From assembly GCF_015694735.1 (NCBI RefSeq), contig NZ_JADQDP010000001.1, positions 124,001 through 188,000 on the forward strand: 64,000 bases of DNA. The letters are read 5' to 3'. Shown one piece after another: positions 51,756 to 59,391 of the stretch (the first letter of the stretch is position 1; each line of letters begins with the position of its first letter). This DNA comes from Hymenobacter properus (lineage in GTDB: Bacteria; Bacteroidota; Bacteroidia; Cytophagales; Hymenobacteraceae). Position numbers and translations under genes: made by a program. Below the pieces are notes generated by a model. It had not been told where the DNA came from. It saw only the letters and a program-made list of their open reading frames with translations, and searched no databases.

Positions 51756-52682
51756 TTAGTTTGGTGCTGCCTCCACTGCTGGTATGGGCGCCGCTTTGGG
51801 CTTCTGGCTCACCAGCCACACGCCCAGAAAAATGAGCGCCGCCTGCCCGGCCTTGCCCCAGGTGAGGTGGTCTTTGCCCAAGGCCACGGCAATGAGCACT
51901 GCCAGTACCGGCTGTGGGTAGATATAGACGCCCAGCAGGGCCGGCGAGGCGTATTTCAAAGCCCAGTTATTCAGCAAATAAGCCAGAATGGTGAGAAACA
52001 CTATCATGTAACCGATTTCAAGCCAGATGACCAGCGGAAAATGGGCATAATCAGCCTCCAAAGCATTGCGCCAGCCAAACGGCACCGCAATGAACGCACC
52101 CACCAGAAACACCCGCGCCAGCACCGTGAAGGCGTGGTACTTGCGCATGAGCGGGGCCGAGAGTACCAGGTAGAGGCCGAATACGGTGGCATTGGCCAGG
52201 ATATACAGGTTGCCCAGGGTGGGGTTGGGCGCTGCGGCCGACTGCGTGTGCCGACCCAGGATGAGCATGCCCGCGCCCGCCATGCCCACGGCAATGCCCA
52301 GCACCCGCGGCAGCGTGATTTTTTCCTTGAGCAGAATGGCCGAGGCAATGACGACGACAATGGGCGCGATGGTTTGGAGCAGTGAGGCACTGATGGGCGA
52401 GGTCAGGTTCAGACCCGAAAAGAAGAGGAGCTGATTGAGGCCGATGCCCAGCACGCCGCAGGCCACAGAACGCAGGTTGTCGGCCCGGCCGGTGATTTTG
52501 TCTTGCGGCGCCACAAAGTATTTGATGAGGGCGAAGAACAAGGCGGCGCCGATAATGCGCAGCGTGACGATGCCAAACGGCCCCATGTATTTCGGCATCA
52601 CATCTTTGGACAGCGAATAGTTGGCGGCGTAGATAAGGGCGACGAAGAACAGGGCCGCGTGCACGCGGAAGGAATTGCGCAT
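51756..52682 (-). CDS. EamA/DMT-superfamily transporter
   Basis: The 308-residue product has ten hydrophobic segments in two EamA halves. It begins with VHAALFFVALIYAANYSLSK, contains ASLLQTIAPIVVVIASAILL at the end of the first half (the conserved Pro in helix 4) and KYASPALLGVYIYPQPVLAV in the second. The RhaT/EamA group exports metabolites such as amino acids or sugars, or recycles cell wall sugars. Substrate is not known. The gene stands alone; an inverted repeat with 17-base arms (52710-52792) lies between its start and the rarA start. Confidence 0.9.
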   Translation of the reverse strand: MRNSFRVHAALFFVALIYAANYSLSKDVMPKYMGPFGIVTLRIIGAALFFALIKYFVAPQDKITGRADNLRSVACGVLGIGLNQLLFFSGLNLTSPISASLLQTIAPIVVVIASAILLKEKITLPRVLGIAVGMAGAGMLILGRHTQSAAAPNPTLGNLYILANATVFGLYLVLSAPLMRKYHAFTVLARVFLVGAFIAVPFGWRNALEADYAHFPLVIWLEIGYMIVFLTILAYLLNNWALKYASPALLGVYIYPQPVLAVLIAVALGKDHLTWGKAGQAALIFLGVWLVSQKPKAAPIPAVEAAPN

Positions 52683-52709
52683 AAAGGAGGAGGAGTAGGT
52701 CGCAGTCTC

Positions 52710-52792
52710 GCGAACTTTGTGGTGCGTGGTTCCGCACTGGCAGAACTGGTTCGTGCCAGAATCGTTCAGGGGAAGCGCGCCACAAAGTTCGC
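52710..52792. repeat. Inverted repeat with 17-base arms between two divergent genes
   Basis: GCGAACTTTGTGGTGCG (52710-52726) pairs with CGCGCCACAAAGTTCGC (52776-52792) with one mismatch. The 49-base interior has a secondary hairpin (CTGGCA with TGCCAG). It resembles a small mobile repeat of another family than the GTCAT elements. It overlaps the promoter region of the EamA and rarA genes. Confidence 0.7.
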
Positions 52793-52807
52793 CCTACTTC
52801 GCTCCCC

Positions 52808-54136
52808 ATGGCTTCTTTATTTCCCGACGACGAACCCACCGCCTTCACCCCGTCGCCCGCGCCCGGGCCCGATGCGCCCCTGGCCGAGCGCCAGCGCCCC
52901 CGCCGCCTGGCCGACTACGCCGGCCAGCAGCATCTGATAGGGCCCGAGGGCGTGCTGCGCCGCTACCTCAACGCCGGCCGGCTGCCCAGCCTCATTTTGT
53001 GGGGCCCGCCCGGCGTGGGCAAAACCACCCTGGCCTACCTGCTGGCCAGCGAGCTGAAGCAGCCCTTCGTAGCCCTGAGCGCTATTAACGCGGGCGTAAA
53101 GGACGTGCGCGACGTAATCGAGAAAGCCAAGCGGCAGCGCGGCACGGTGCTCTTTATTGACGAAATCCACCGCTTCAGCAAGGCGCAGCAGGACGCGCTG
53201 CTGGGCGCCGTGGAGCACGGCACCGTCACGCTGATTGGGGCCACGACGGAGAATCCGTCCTTCGAGGTCATCCCGGCCTTGCTCTCGCGCTGCCAGGTGT
53301 ACATGCTTGAGGCCCTGAGTGCGGAAACCCTGCGCGGGCTGGTAGACAAAGCCCTGAGTGAAGACGCGGCCATGCAGCAGAAGAAGGTGAGCCTGAAGGA
53401 AGACCGCGCCCTGCTGGCCCTGAGCGGCGGCGACGCCCGCAAGCTGCTCAACCTGCTGGAAATTGTGGTGCAGAGCACGCCGCCCACCAAAAAAGGCGTC
53501 GTTGAAATCACCGATGCCGTGGTGCAGCAAGTGGCCCAGCGCCCGCTGGCCAAGTACGACAAGGGCGGCGAGATGCACTACGACGTCATTTCGGCTTTCA
53601 TCAAGAGCATTCGCGGCTCCGACCCCAACGCCGCGCTCTACTACCTGGCCGTGATGCTGGAAGGCGGCGAGGACGTGAAGTTCATTGCCCGCCGCATGCT
53701 CATCCTGGCCAGCGAGGACATCGGCAATGCCAACCCCAACGCCCTGATGCTGGCCACGAGCTGCTTCCAGGCCTGCACGGTCATCGGCCTGCCCGAGTCG
53801 GACTTGATTCTGGCCCAAACCGTCATCTACCTGGCTACGTCGGTGAAAAGCAATGCCTCGTACCTGGCCATTCGGGCGGCGCAGGCCGAGGTGAAGGCCC
53901 ACGGCGTGCACCCCGTGCCCGTGCCGTTGCGCAACGCTCCCACGCGCCTGATGAAGCAGCTCGGCTACGGCAAGGAATACGCCTACTCGCACAACGGCGA
54001 GGGCAACTTCGAGGAGCAGGAATTTCTGCCCGAGGCGCTGAGCGGCAAGCGCTTCTACGACCCCGGGCTAAACCCCAGCGAGGCCAAGATTCAGGAGCGC
54101 CTGCGCGGCTGGTGGGGCGAGAAGTACGGGTATTAG
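52808..54136 (+). CDS. rarA: Replication-associated recombination protein RarA (MgsA)
   Basis: The 442-residue product is a AAA+ ATPase of the RarA/WRNIP1 family. Walker A is LILWGPPGVGKTTLAYLLAS, Walker B with the family insertion is TVLFIDEIHRFSKAQQDALL, and sensor 1 is TLIGATTENPSFE. KGGEMHYDVISAFIKSIRGS opens the C-terminal tetramerisation domain, and ARRMLILASEDIGNANP follows. It acts at stalled replication forks in the cytoplasm. The start 52808 is at the end of the inverted repeat region. Length is normal for the family. Confidence 0.95.
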   Translation: MASLFPDDEPTAFTPSPAPGPDAPLAERQRPRRLADYAGQQHLIGPEGVLRRYLNAGRLPSLILWGPPGVGKTTLAYLLASELKQPFVALSAINAGVKDVRDVIEKAKRQRGTVLFIDEIHRFSKAQQDALLGAVEHGTVTLIGATTENPSFEVIPALLSRCQVYMLEALSAETLRGLVDKALSEDAAMQQKKVSLKEDRALLALSGGDARKLLNLLEIVVQSTPPTKKGVVEITDAVVQQVAQRPLAKYDKGGEMHYDVISAFIKSIRGSDPNAALYYLAVMLEGGEDVKFIARRMLILASEDIGNANPNALMLATSCFQACTVIGLPESDLILAQTVIYLATSVKSNASYLAIRAAQAEVKAHGVHPVPVPLRNAPTRLMKQLGYGKEYAYSHNGEGNFEEQEFLPEALSGKRFYDPGLNPSEAKIQERLRGWWGEKYGY

Positions 54137-54228
54137 CTGGGCGCAAAGTGGCGGGTGTTGCGCCGGAGCGCATCGGCTATAAGCTGGTGAGTATCTTGGG
54201 CCGGATTCACCCGTTTCACTTTTTTTGC

Positions 54229-54906
54229 ATGCAACTAACCTTTACTACTGCTTTTCTATCGGTTGCGCTTTTGACCAGCGGGCAGGCGCTGGGCCAAGAC
54301 CTGGGCCTCGGGGTGCACATTGGGCCCAAGGCCGGCGTGGCCCTGTCGGTGCTCGACGGGCAGCTGAACCGCAGTACTTTCTACAAAGCCGGCTTTAGCG
54401 GCGGACTCATGCTGCGCATTCGGCGCGAAAAGGCCATTGCCATCCAGCCCGAATTGCTGTTTGTGCAACAGGGCACGGGCAGCGGCCTGAAACCCAACAG
54501 CTCCAGCGCCGACTACAAAATCAATTTCAACAGCATCAACCTACCTGTGATGGTGAAGGTGTACCTGGGCAAGATGGTCAATCTGCAGGTGGGCCCCCAG
54601 GTGGGCTGCATTGTTTCGGCCCGGGAAGTGGGGCAAATAGGCACCAGCAGCAGCGGCGCGGCCGTGAGTACCGACCGCGACGTGCTGGCCGATTATTACC
54701 CATTGAATTTTGCGGTGTGCGGTGGGCTTGGCATTGATTTGCCCAACGGCTTGGTGGCCAGTGCCCGTCTCAACTATGGGTTCAGCGACATCAACAACAA
54801 CCCCGACGACCAAAAGCTGCGCGAGGCCCTGAAATTGGGCGGGTTGCACAACCGGGGCTTCGAGTTCTCGGTTGGCTACCTGCTGGGTGTAGGTAAGCAA
54901 CAGTAG
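54229..54906 (+). CDS. Outer membrane beta-barrel protein (PorT/OmpA-like porin family)
   Basis: The 225-residue product has a signal peptide (AFLSVALLTSGQALGQ), then eight or so amphipathic strands such as VHIGPKAGVALSVLDG, KAGFSGGLMLRIRREKAIAI, INLPVMVKVYLGKMVNLQVG and VASARLNYGFSDINNN. The last strand, FEFSVGYLLGV, ends with a hydrophobic residue four before the end, as in outer membrane barrels recognised by the Bam system. It belongs to the outer membrane beta-barrel domain group, a mix of unknown functions. The start at 54229 gives the signal peptide; the frame to 54112 overlaps rarA. GTATCTTGG at 54191 may be part of its promoter. Confidence 0.85.
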   Translation: MQLTFTTAFLSVALLTSGQALGQDLGLGVHIGPKAGVALSVLDGQLNRSTFYKAGFSGGLMLRIRREKAIAIQPELLFVQQGTGSGLKPNSSSADYKINFNSINLPVMVKVYLGKMVNLQVGPQVGCIVSAREVGQIGTSSSGAAVSTDRDVLADYYPLNFAVCGGLGIDLPNGLVASARLNYGFSDINNNPDDQKLREALKLGGLHNRGFEFSVGYLLGVGKQQ

Positions 54907-55084
54907 CCCCGGCCGGGCGCCGGGGCAAGCAGCCTCGGGGCGGCCGTGTGTCTGTAATGGTTCCTACCACCAAACGATACAGAGGCGTGTAACTTGCCGG
55001 CTCGTTTGGAAGGCTCGCGCATTCGCTTGCGGCCGACTCCAGAATTCGTTTTAATCTGCTAAAACCCGTTAAATCTGCGGTCCT

Positions 55085-56857
55085 ATGCGTCAATTCTTTA
55101 AATTCGTGCTGGCCACCATCGTGGGGCTGGCCGCGTTCAGTTTCATCGGCTTCCTGATTTTGGCGGGCATCATCGGGGCAGCGGCCAGCGCCGGCGACAA
55201 GAAGGAGGTGGCCGCCAACTCGGTGCTGGAGCTCAAGCTGAATGAGCCGCTGACCGAGCGCGGCCGCGAAGATAAATTCAGCATCGGCGGCAGCAACTCC
55301 TCCACGGGCCTTGTCAACCTGAAAGCTGCCATCCGCCGCGCCAAGGGCGACAGTGACATCAAAGGCATCTTGCTGAACCTGGGCCTGGTGCAGGGGGGCA
55401 TGGCCTCGCTGGAGGAAGTGCGCGACGCGCTGGTTGACTTCAAGAAGAGCGGCAAGTTTGTGGTGGCCTACCACGAAATCGCCTCCGAGAAGAGCTTTTA
55501 CCTGGCCTCGGTGGCCAACGAAATCTACCTCAACCCGCAGGGCACGCTCGAATTCAACGGCCTGAGCTCGGAGGTAATGTTCTACAAGCGCCTCTTCGAC
55601 AAGGCCGGCATTCAGCCCTACATCTTCCGGGTGGGCTCGTTCAAGAGCGCCGTGGAGCCTTTTTTTCGCGAGAACTTCTCCGATTCGGCCCGCTACCAAA
55701 CCGTGTCGTTCCTGAACTCCATCAACGGCTACATGGTGGGCCAAGTGGCCAAGTCACGCGGCATTGCGCCCGAGCGCCTCAAGGTGATTTCGGATTCGAT
55801 GCTGGTGCACAACGCCGACGACGCCCTGCGTCTCAAGATGGTGACCAAGCTCGGCTATTTTGACGAGGTGCAGGACTACATGCGCGGCAAGCTAGGCCTG
55901 GCCAAAGACAAAAAGCCCAACCTGGTGAGTTTGAGCGACTACACCGATGACAAGAATGCCGACGAAAAAGAAGGCAAAACCAGCGGCAACCGCATTGCCG
56001 TCATTTACGCCGAAGGCGACATCGTGACCGGCCGTGGCTCCGACGACAACATCGGCAGCACCAAGTTTGCCGAAGCCATTCGCAAGGCCCGCCTCGACGA
56101 TAAGGTGAAAGCCGTGGTTCTGCGCATTAACTCGCCCGGCGGCTCCTCGCTGGCCTCCGACATCATCTACCGCGAAGTGCTGCTCACCAAGAAGGTAAAA
56201 CCCATCATCGCCAGCATGAGCGACGTGGCGGCCTCGGGTGGCTACTACATCGCCATGGCCTGCGACACCATCGTGGCCCACCCGAACACCATTACGGGCT
56301 CCATTGGTGTGTTTGGGGTGCTGCCCAACATTCAGCCGCTGCTGGCCGACAAGCTCGGCATTACGGTAGACCGCGTCACCACCGGTAAATTCTCCGACCT
56401 GCCAACCATCACCCGCCCGCTGTCGGAGTTTGAAAAGCGCACCCTGCAAGCGGAAGTAAACCGCATCTACGCCGACTTCACCAGCAAGGCCGCCCAGGGC
56501 CGCCACATGCCCGTGGAGCGCCTGCGCCGCCTGGCCTCGGGCCGCGTGTGGAGCGGCCTCGAAGCCAAAGGCAACGGCCTCGTGGACGTGCTGGGCGACT
56601 ACCAGGACGCCCTCAATATTGCCGCCGCCCGCGCCCACCTCAAGGCCGACGACTACCGCGTGCAGCGCCTGCCCCGCCAGAAATCTAGCCTCGAAAGCCT
56701 GCTCGACCGCTTCGGCGTCGGCGATGACGACGAGGCCAAAACCCGTGCCCTCAAATCCGAGCTTGGCCCACTCTACCCGGCCTATGCGCAGTACCAGCAA
56801 CTCATGCAGATGCGCGGCGTGCAGGCCCGCCTGCCGTACACACTGGATATTCAATAG
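55085..56857 (+). CDS. sppA: Signal peptide peptidase SppA, 67 kDa type
   Basis: The 590-residue product has one N-terminal membrane span (FIGFLILAGIIGAAASA) followed by two tandem SppA domains. The first has VGSFKSAVEPFFRENFS with the catalytic lysine. The second begins IAVIYAEGDIVTGRG, contains LRINSPGGSSLASDIIYREV, and has MSDVAASGGYYIAMACDTIV with the catalytic serine. GSIGVFGVLPNIQPLL completes the site. It degrades cleaved signal peptides at the inner membrane. The domain length is normal for the long type. A palindromic repeat lies directly behind it (56876-56953). Confidence 0.95.
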   Translation: MRQFFKFVLATIVGLAAFSFIGFLILAGIIGAAASAGDKKEVAANSVLELKLNEPLTERGREDKFSIGGSNSSTGLVNLKAAIRRAKGDSDIKGILLNLGLVQGGMASLEEVRDALVDFKKSGKFVVAYHEIASEKSFYLASVANEIYLNPQGTLEFNGLSSEVMFYKRLFDKAGIQPYIFRVGSFKSAVEPFFRENFSDSARYQTVSFLNSINGYMVGQVAKSRGIAPERLKVISDSMLVHNADDALRLKMVTKLGYFDEVQDYMRGKLGLAKDKKPNLVSLSDYTDDKNADEKEGKTSGNRIAVIYAEGDIVTGRGSDDNIGSTKFAEAIRKARLDDKVKAVVLRINSPGGSSLASDIIYREVLLTKKVKPIIASMSDVAASGGYYIAMACDTIVAHPNTITGSIGVFGVLPNIQPLLADKLGITVDRVTTGKFSDLPTITRPLSEFEKRTLQAEVNRIYADFTSKAAQGRHMPVERLRRLASGRVWSGLEAKGNGLVDVLGDYQDALNIAAARAHLKADDYRVQRLPRQKSSLESLLDRFGVGDDDEAKTRALKSELGPLYPAYAQYQQLMQMRGVQARLPYTLDIQ

Positions 56858-56875
56858 TTTATAACGCAAACGCCT

Positions 56876-56953
56876 GTCATCCGGAGCGTAGCGCAGGACC
56901 TTGTCACGCTGTAAAGCTGACGTGACAGGGGCAAGCGCGGCGCTCCAGATGAC
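56876..56953. repeat. Palindromic GTCAT...ATGAC element, subfamily A, shortest copy
   Basis: The 78 bp copy starts GTCATCCGGAGCGTAGCGCA and ends GGCGCTCCAGATGAC, inverted with a few changes. The inner arms are GGACCTTGTCACG and CGTGACAGGGGC. The flanking bases AAACGCCT and AGGCGTTT are inverted too, extending the palindrome by eight bases on each side. It lies between sppA and the nucleoside phosphorylase gene. Confidence 0.88.
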
Positions 56954-56987
56954 AGGCGTTTAGCAATTTGCCACAAACAAACTCTTC

Positions 56988-57809
56988 ATGCTCGACCAAC
57001 TCAAAGAAGCCGCCGCCTACATCAAAGAAAGCTCCCAATACTTCCAGCCCGAAACCGGCATCATCCTTGGCACCGGGCTGGGGGCGCTGGCCAAAGAGGT
57101 TGAAGTAGAATACGAAATTAACTACGCCGATATCCCGCACTTCCCGCTCAGCACCGTGGAAAGCCACGCCGGGCGCTTGTTGCTGGGCCGCATGGGTGGC
57201 AAAAAAGTGGCTGTGCTGCAAGGCCGCTTCCACTACTACGAGGGCTACACCATGCAGCAGGTGGCCATGCCGGTGCGGGTGCTCAAGCTGCTGGGCATCA
57301 GCCGGCTGCTGGTGAGCAATGCGGCAGGCGGGCTGAATCCGGATTTTAATCTGGCTGATTTGATGCTGATTGATGACCACATCAACCTGCAGCCCACCAA
57401 CCCGCTTATCGGCCCCAACCTCGACGAACTGGGGCCGCGCTTCCCCGACATGTTTGCGCCCTACGACGCCGACCTGCTCCGCCGCGCCGAAGCCGCGGCC
57501 TCGGCCCTGGGCCAGGCCGGCACCACCCGCCGCGGCGTGTACGTGAGCGTGCCCGGCCCCATGCTCGAAACTCCGGCTGAATACCGCTACCTGCGTCTCA
57601 TAGGGGCCGATGCCGTGGGCATGAGCACCGTGCCAGAGGTCATTGCCGCCCGCCAGCTAAACCTGCCGGTGCTGGCTGTGTCGGTCATTACCGACTTGTG
57701 CGCGCCCGGCCACCTCAAGCCCGTGGTGCTGGCCGACATCTTCGCTGCCGCCGCCGCCGCCGAGCCTCGCCTCACGGCGCTAATTAAAGCGGTAGTAGCG
57801 GAACTCTAA
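56988..57809 (+). CDS. Purine-nucleoside phosphorylase, trimeric (PNP-II) type
   Basis: The 273-residue product matches the trimeric PNP family. GIILGTGLGALAKEV opens it, STVESHAGRLLLGRMGGKKV contains the phosphate loop His, and GRFHYYEGYTMQQVAMPVRV and RLLVSNAAGGLNPDF follow. VSVPGPMLETPAEYRYLRLI and AVGMSTVPEVIAAR bind the nucleoside, and VITDLCAP is the base pocket. It phosphorolyses guanosine and inosine in purine salvage in the cytoplasm. The ATG at 56988 gives a standard start, 35 bases after the palindromic element. A terminator follows directly. Confidence 0.94.
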   Translation: MLDQLKEAAAYIKESSQYFQPETGIILGTGLGALAKEVEVEYEINYADIPHFPLSTVESHAGRLLLGRMGGKKVAVLQGRFHYYEGYTMQQVAMPVRVLKLLGISRLLVSNAAGGLNPDFNLADLMLIDDHINLQPTNPLIGPNLDELGPRFPDMFAPYDADLLRRAEAAASALGQAGTTRRGVYVSVPGPMLETPAEYRYLRLIGADAVGMSTVPEVIAARQLNLPVLAVSVITDLCAPGHLKPVVLADIFAAAAAAEPRLTALIKAVVAEL

Positions 57810-57836
57810 ACCGCCTTTGCAGCCGTCAAATACCAT

Positions 57837-57870
57837 AAAAAAAGCCCTTGCACGCAGCAAGGGCTTTTTT
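57837..57870. terminator. Terminator between the nucleoside phosphorylase and lipocalin-like genes
   Basis: GCCCTTGC (57844-57851) pairs perfectly with GCAAGGGC (57857-57864) around ACGCA. AAAAAAA precedes and TTTTTT follows, so it works for both convergent genes. Confidence 0.9.
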
Positions 57871-57891
57871 ATGGGTGTACTTAATGAGGAG

Positions 57892-58329
57892 CTAGGGCTG
57901 CGCCGAAAAGCCCAGCTCTTCGGTTTGGTTGCTTTTGTTGGTGAAGCGGTAGCGCAGCGAATTGCCCGAAACACTGGAAATGGTGTATTCCGAGTTGGCC
58001 CCTTTGTGGTCCACGAAATGGAGCACGGTGTTGTTGCTCATCAGCATCCAGGTGCCGTTGTAAGTGGTATTGTCGGCCAGCAAGTTTTGGGTGTAGGTGC
58101 CGTCGGAGCGAAACTTGAGGCTGTACCGGTCTTTGATGCCGGCGCCGCTGCTGCTCACCTGGCTGTTTTGCGTGATTTCATCCAGGCGCCAGCTGCCGTT
58201 GGTGGCCAGCTGCTGAGTGGTAGCGCTGGCCGCTACAGGTTTTGAGTCATCCTTTTTGCTGCAGCTGCCGAGGGCCGAGGCGGCAAAGACGGACAATGCC
58301 AGCCAATTACGCAGTCGAAATGTAAACAT
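57892..58329 (-). CDS. Lipocalin-like domain lipoprotein
   Basis: The 145-residue product has a signal peptide with lipobox LGSC, a short Ser/Ala/Lys-rich linker and a lipocalin-like small barrel: GSWRLDEITQNSQV, RYSLKFRSDGTYTQN, TYNGTWMLMSNNTVLHFVD and YTISSVSGNSLRYRF. In Bacteroidota many such lipoproteins with the GxWxL-D opening are found near outer membrane genes, with unknown ligands. It probably faces the periplasm. It stands between a terminator and the DUF4249 gene on the same strand. Confidence 0.83.
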   Translation of the reverse strand: MFTFRLRNWLALSVFAASALGSCSKKDDSKPVAASATTQQLATNGSWRLDEITQNSQVSSSGAGIKDRYSLKFRSDGTYTQNLLADNTTYNGTWMLMSNNTVLHFVDHKGANSEYTISSVSGNSLRYRFTNKSNQTEELGFSAQP

Positions 58330-58420
58330 GAGGGTAGTGGTTGAAAGGTGGAATCTGAACCTATGATGCGTGCAGCGGATGTAACGTTGCTTTCGGTCCG
58401 ATATTTCACCATCTTTATTT

Positions 58421-59278
58421 TCAACGTACTACCTTGGTTGCCGTGGTGCTGCTCAGCACGGCGAAGATGCCCACGCCGCCCTGCACATTGCTGTAGATGG
58501 CCGAGGGCTGGGCAAAGGGGTTGCCGTTGGCGTTGCGGGCGTCGCGCGTCGACTGGCGGAAGCGGTAGAAAGAACGGTCGATGTGGTAGAGGGTGGCCGT
58601 CACGGTGTCGCCGGCGTTGAAGCGGTAGCTGGTGCCGAGCACGAATTGCTGCCCGTTCAGCAGCCGGTCTTCAACCGACATGTCCACTTCCGGGCTTTTG
58701 AGCAGGGCGCCTTTTGCGGGGTTGCCCTTGTGCAGCTGCAGGCGGTAGCAGTCGTCGAGGCTGATGGGGTCGCGGAAATTGGTGAGGAAGTAGGCTTTGC
58801 GCTCGGAGCCGGTTTTGTCGTTGAACTTGTAGTTCACCGAATCGATGGGAATGGGCGCCAGCATGGTGGTGGTGCCCGTCACGTGCCGGCCCTTGGTATC
58901 AACCACGTCAATTTTGAATACATCGCCAGGCCGGGCCACCAGCGGCGTGCGCCCGATGTGCGAGTGAAATTTCACGCCCGATACCGTGTCTATCAGCGCC
59001 TGGTAGTTGGGTTGAAAGGGCAGGGGCACCGCCGTGCCGTCGGGCATGGTTAGCGTCACGGTCACATCGGTTGGAATCTGGGGCAGCACCGAGCTGAGGT
59101 AGGGTACTGTGGTCGATACGGCCAGGCTGGGCACCTTGCCCGGCTCCAGGTAGCACTCCACCACCAGCTCAGCCGAGTAAGCGGGCAGCGGCACATTGAT
59201 GTCGTTTTGCAGCTTGCCGCAGCCGGCCAGGGCCAGTATGGCAAGGAGCAGAGCGGTGGGTTTTAAGAAGTAAGCCAT
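58421..59278 (-). CDS. DUF4249 lipoprotein, partner of the TonB-dependent receptor
   Basis: The 285-residue product has a signal peptide with lipobox LAGC, then DINVPLPAYSAELVVECYLE, TTVPYLSSVLPQIPTDVTV and DCYRLQLHKGN. These match the DUF4249 family of Bacteroidota. Such proteins are nearly always encoded directly behind a TonB-dependent receptor, as here, and likely help to capture the ligand at the cell surface; the ligand is not known. TATLYHIDRSFYRFRQS near the end is the most conserved part. The repeat at 59298-59382 lies in between and could affect the ratio of the two products. Confidence 0.85.
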   Translation of the reverse strand: MAYFLKPTALLLAILALAGCGKLQNDINVPLPAYSAELVVECYLEPGKVPSLAVSTTVPYLSSVLPQIPTDVTVTLTMPDGTAVPLPFQPNYQALIDTVSGVKFHSHIGRTPLVARPGDVFKIDVVDTKGRHVTGTTTMLAPIPIDSVNYKFNDKTGSERKAYFLTNFRDPISLDDCYRLQLHKGNPAKGALLKSPEVDMSVEDRLLNGQQFVLGTSYRFNAGDTVTATLYHIDRSFYRFRQSTRDARNANGNPFAQPSAIYSNVQGGVGIFAVLSSTTATKVVR

Positions 59279-59297
59279 AAGATGAGAATATTAGCCC

Positions 59298-59382
59298 GTC
59301 ATGCCGAGCGCAGCCGAGGCATCTCGCGTGCCGAAGTGATTAGTTTTCCGCGGCGAGATGCCTCGGCTGCGCTCGGCATGAC
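59298..59382. repeat. Palindromic GTCAT...ATGAC element, subfamily B, near-perfect copy
   Basis: The 85 bp copy begins GTCATGCCGAGCGCAGCCGA, and its right end is the perfect inverse. Inner arms are GAGGCATCTCGC and GCGAGATGCCTC; loop GTGCCGAAGTGATTAGTTTT. It lies inside a putative operon between the TonB-dependent receptor and DUF4249 genes. Confidence 0.94.
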
Positions 59383-59391
59383 GATATTCTA

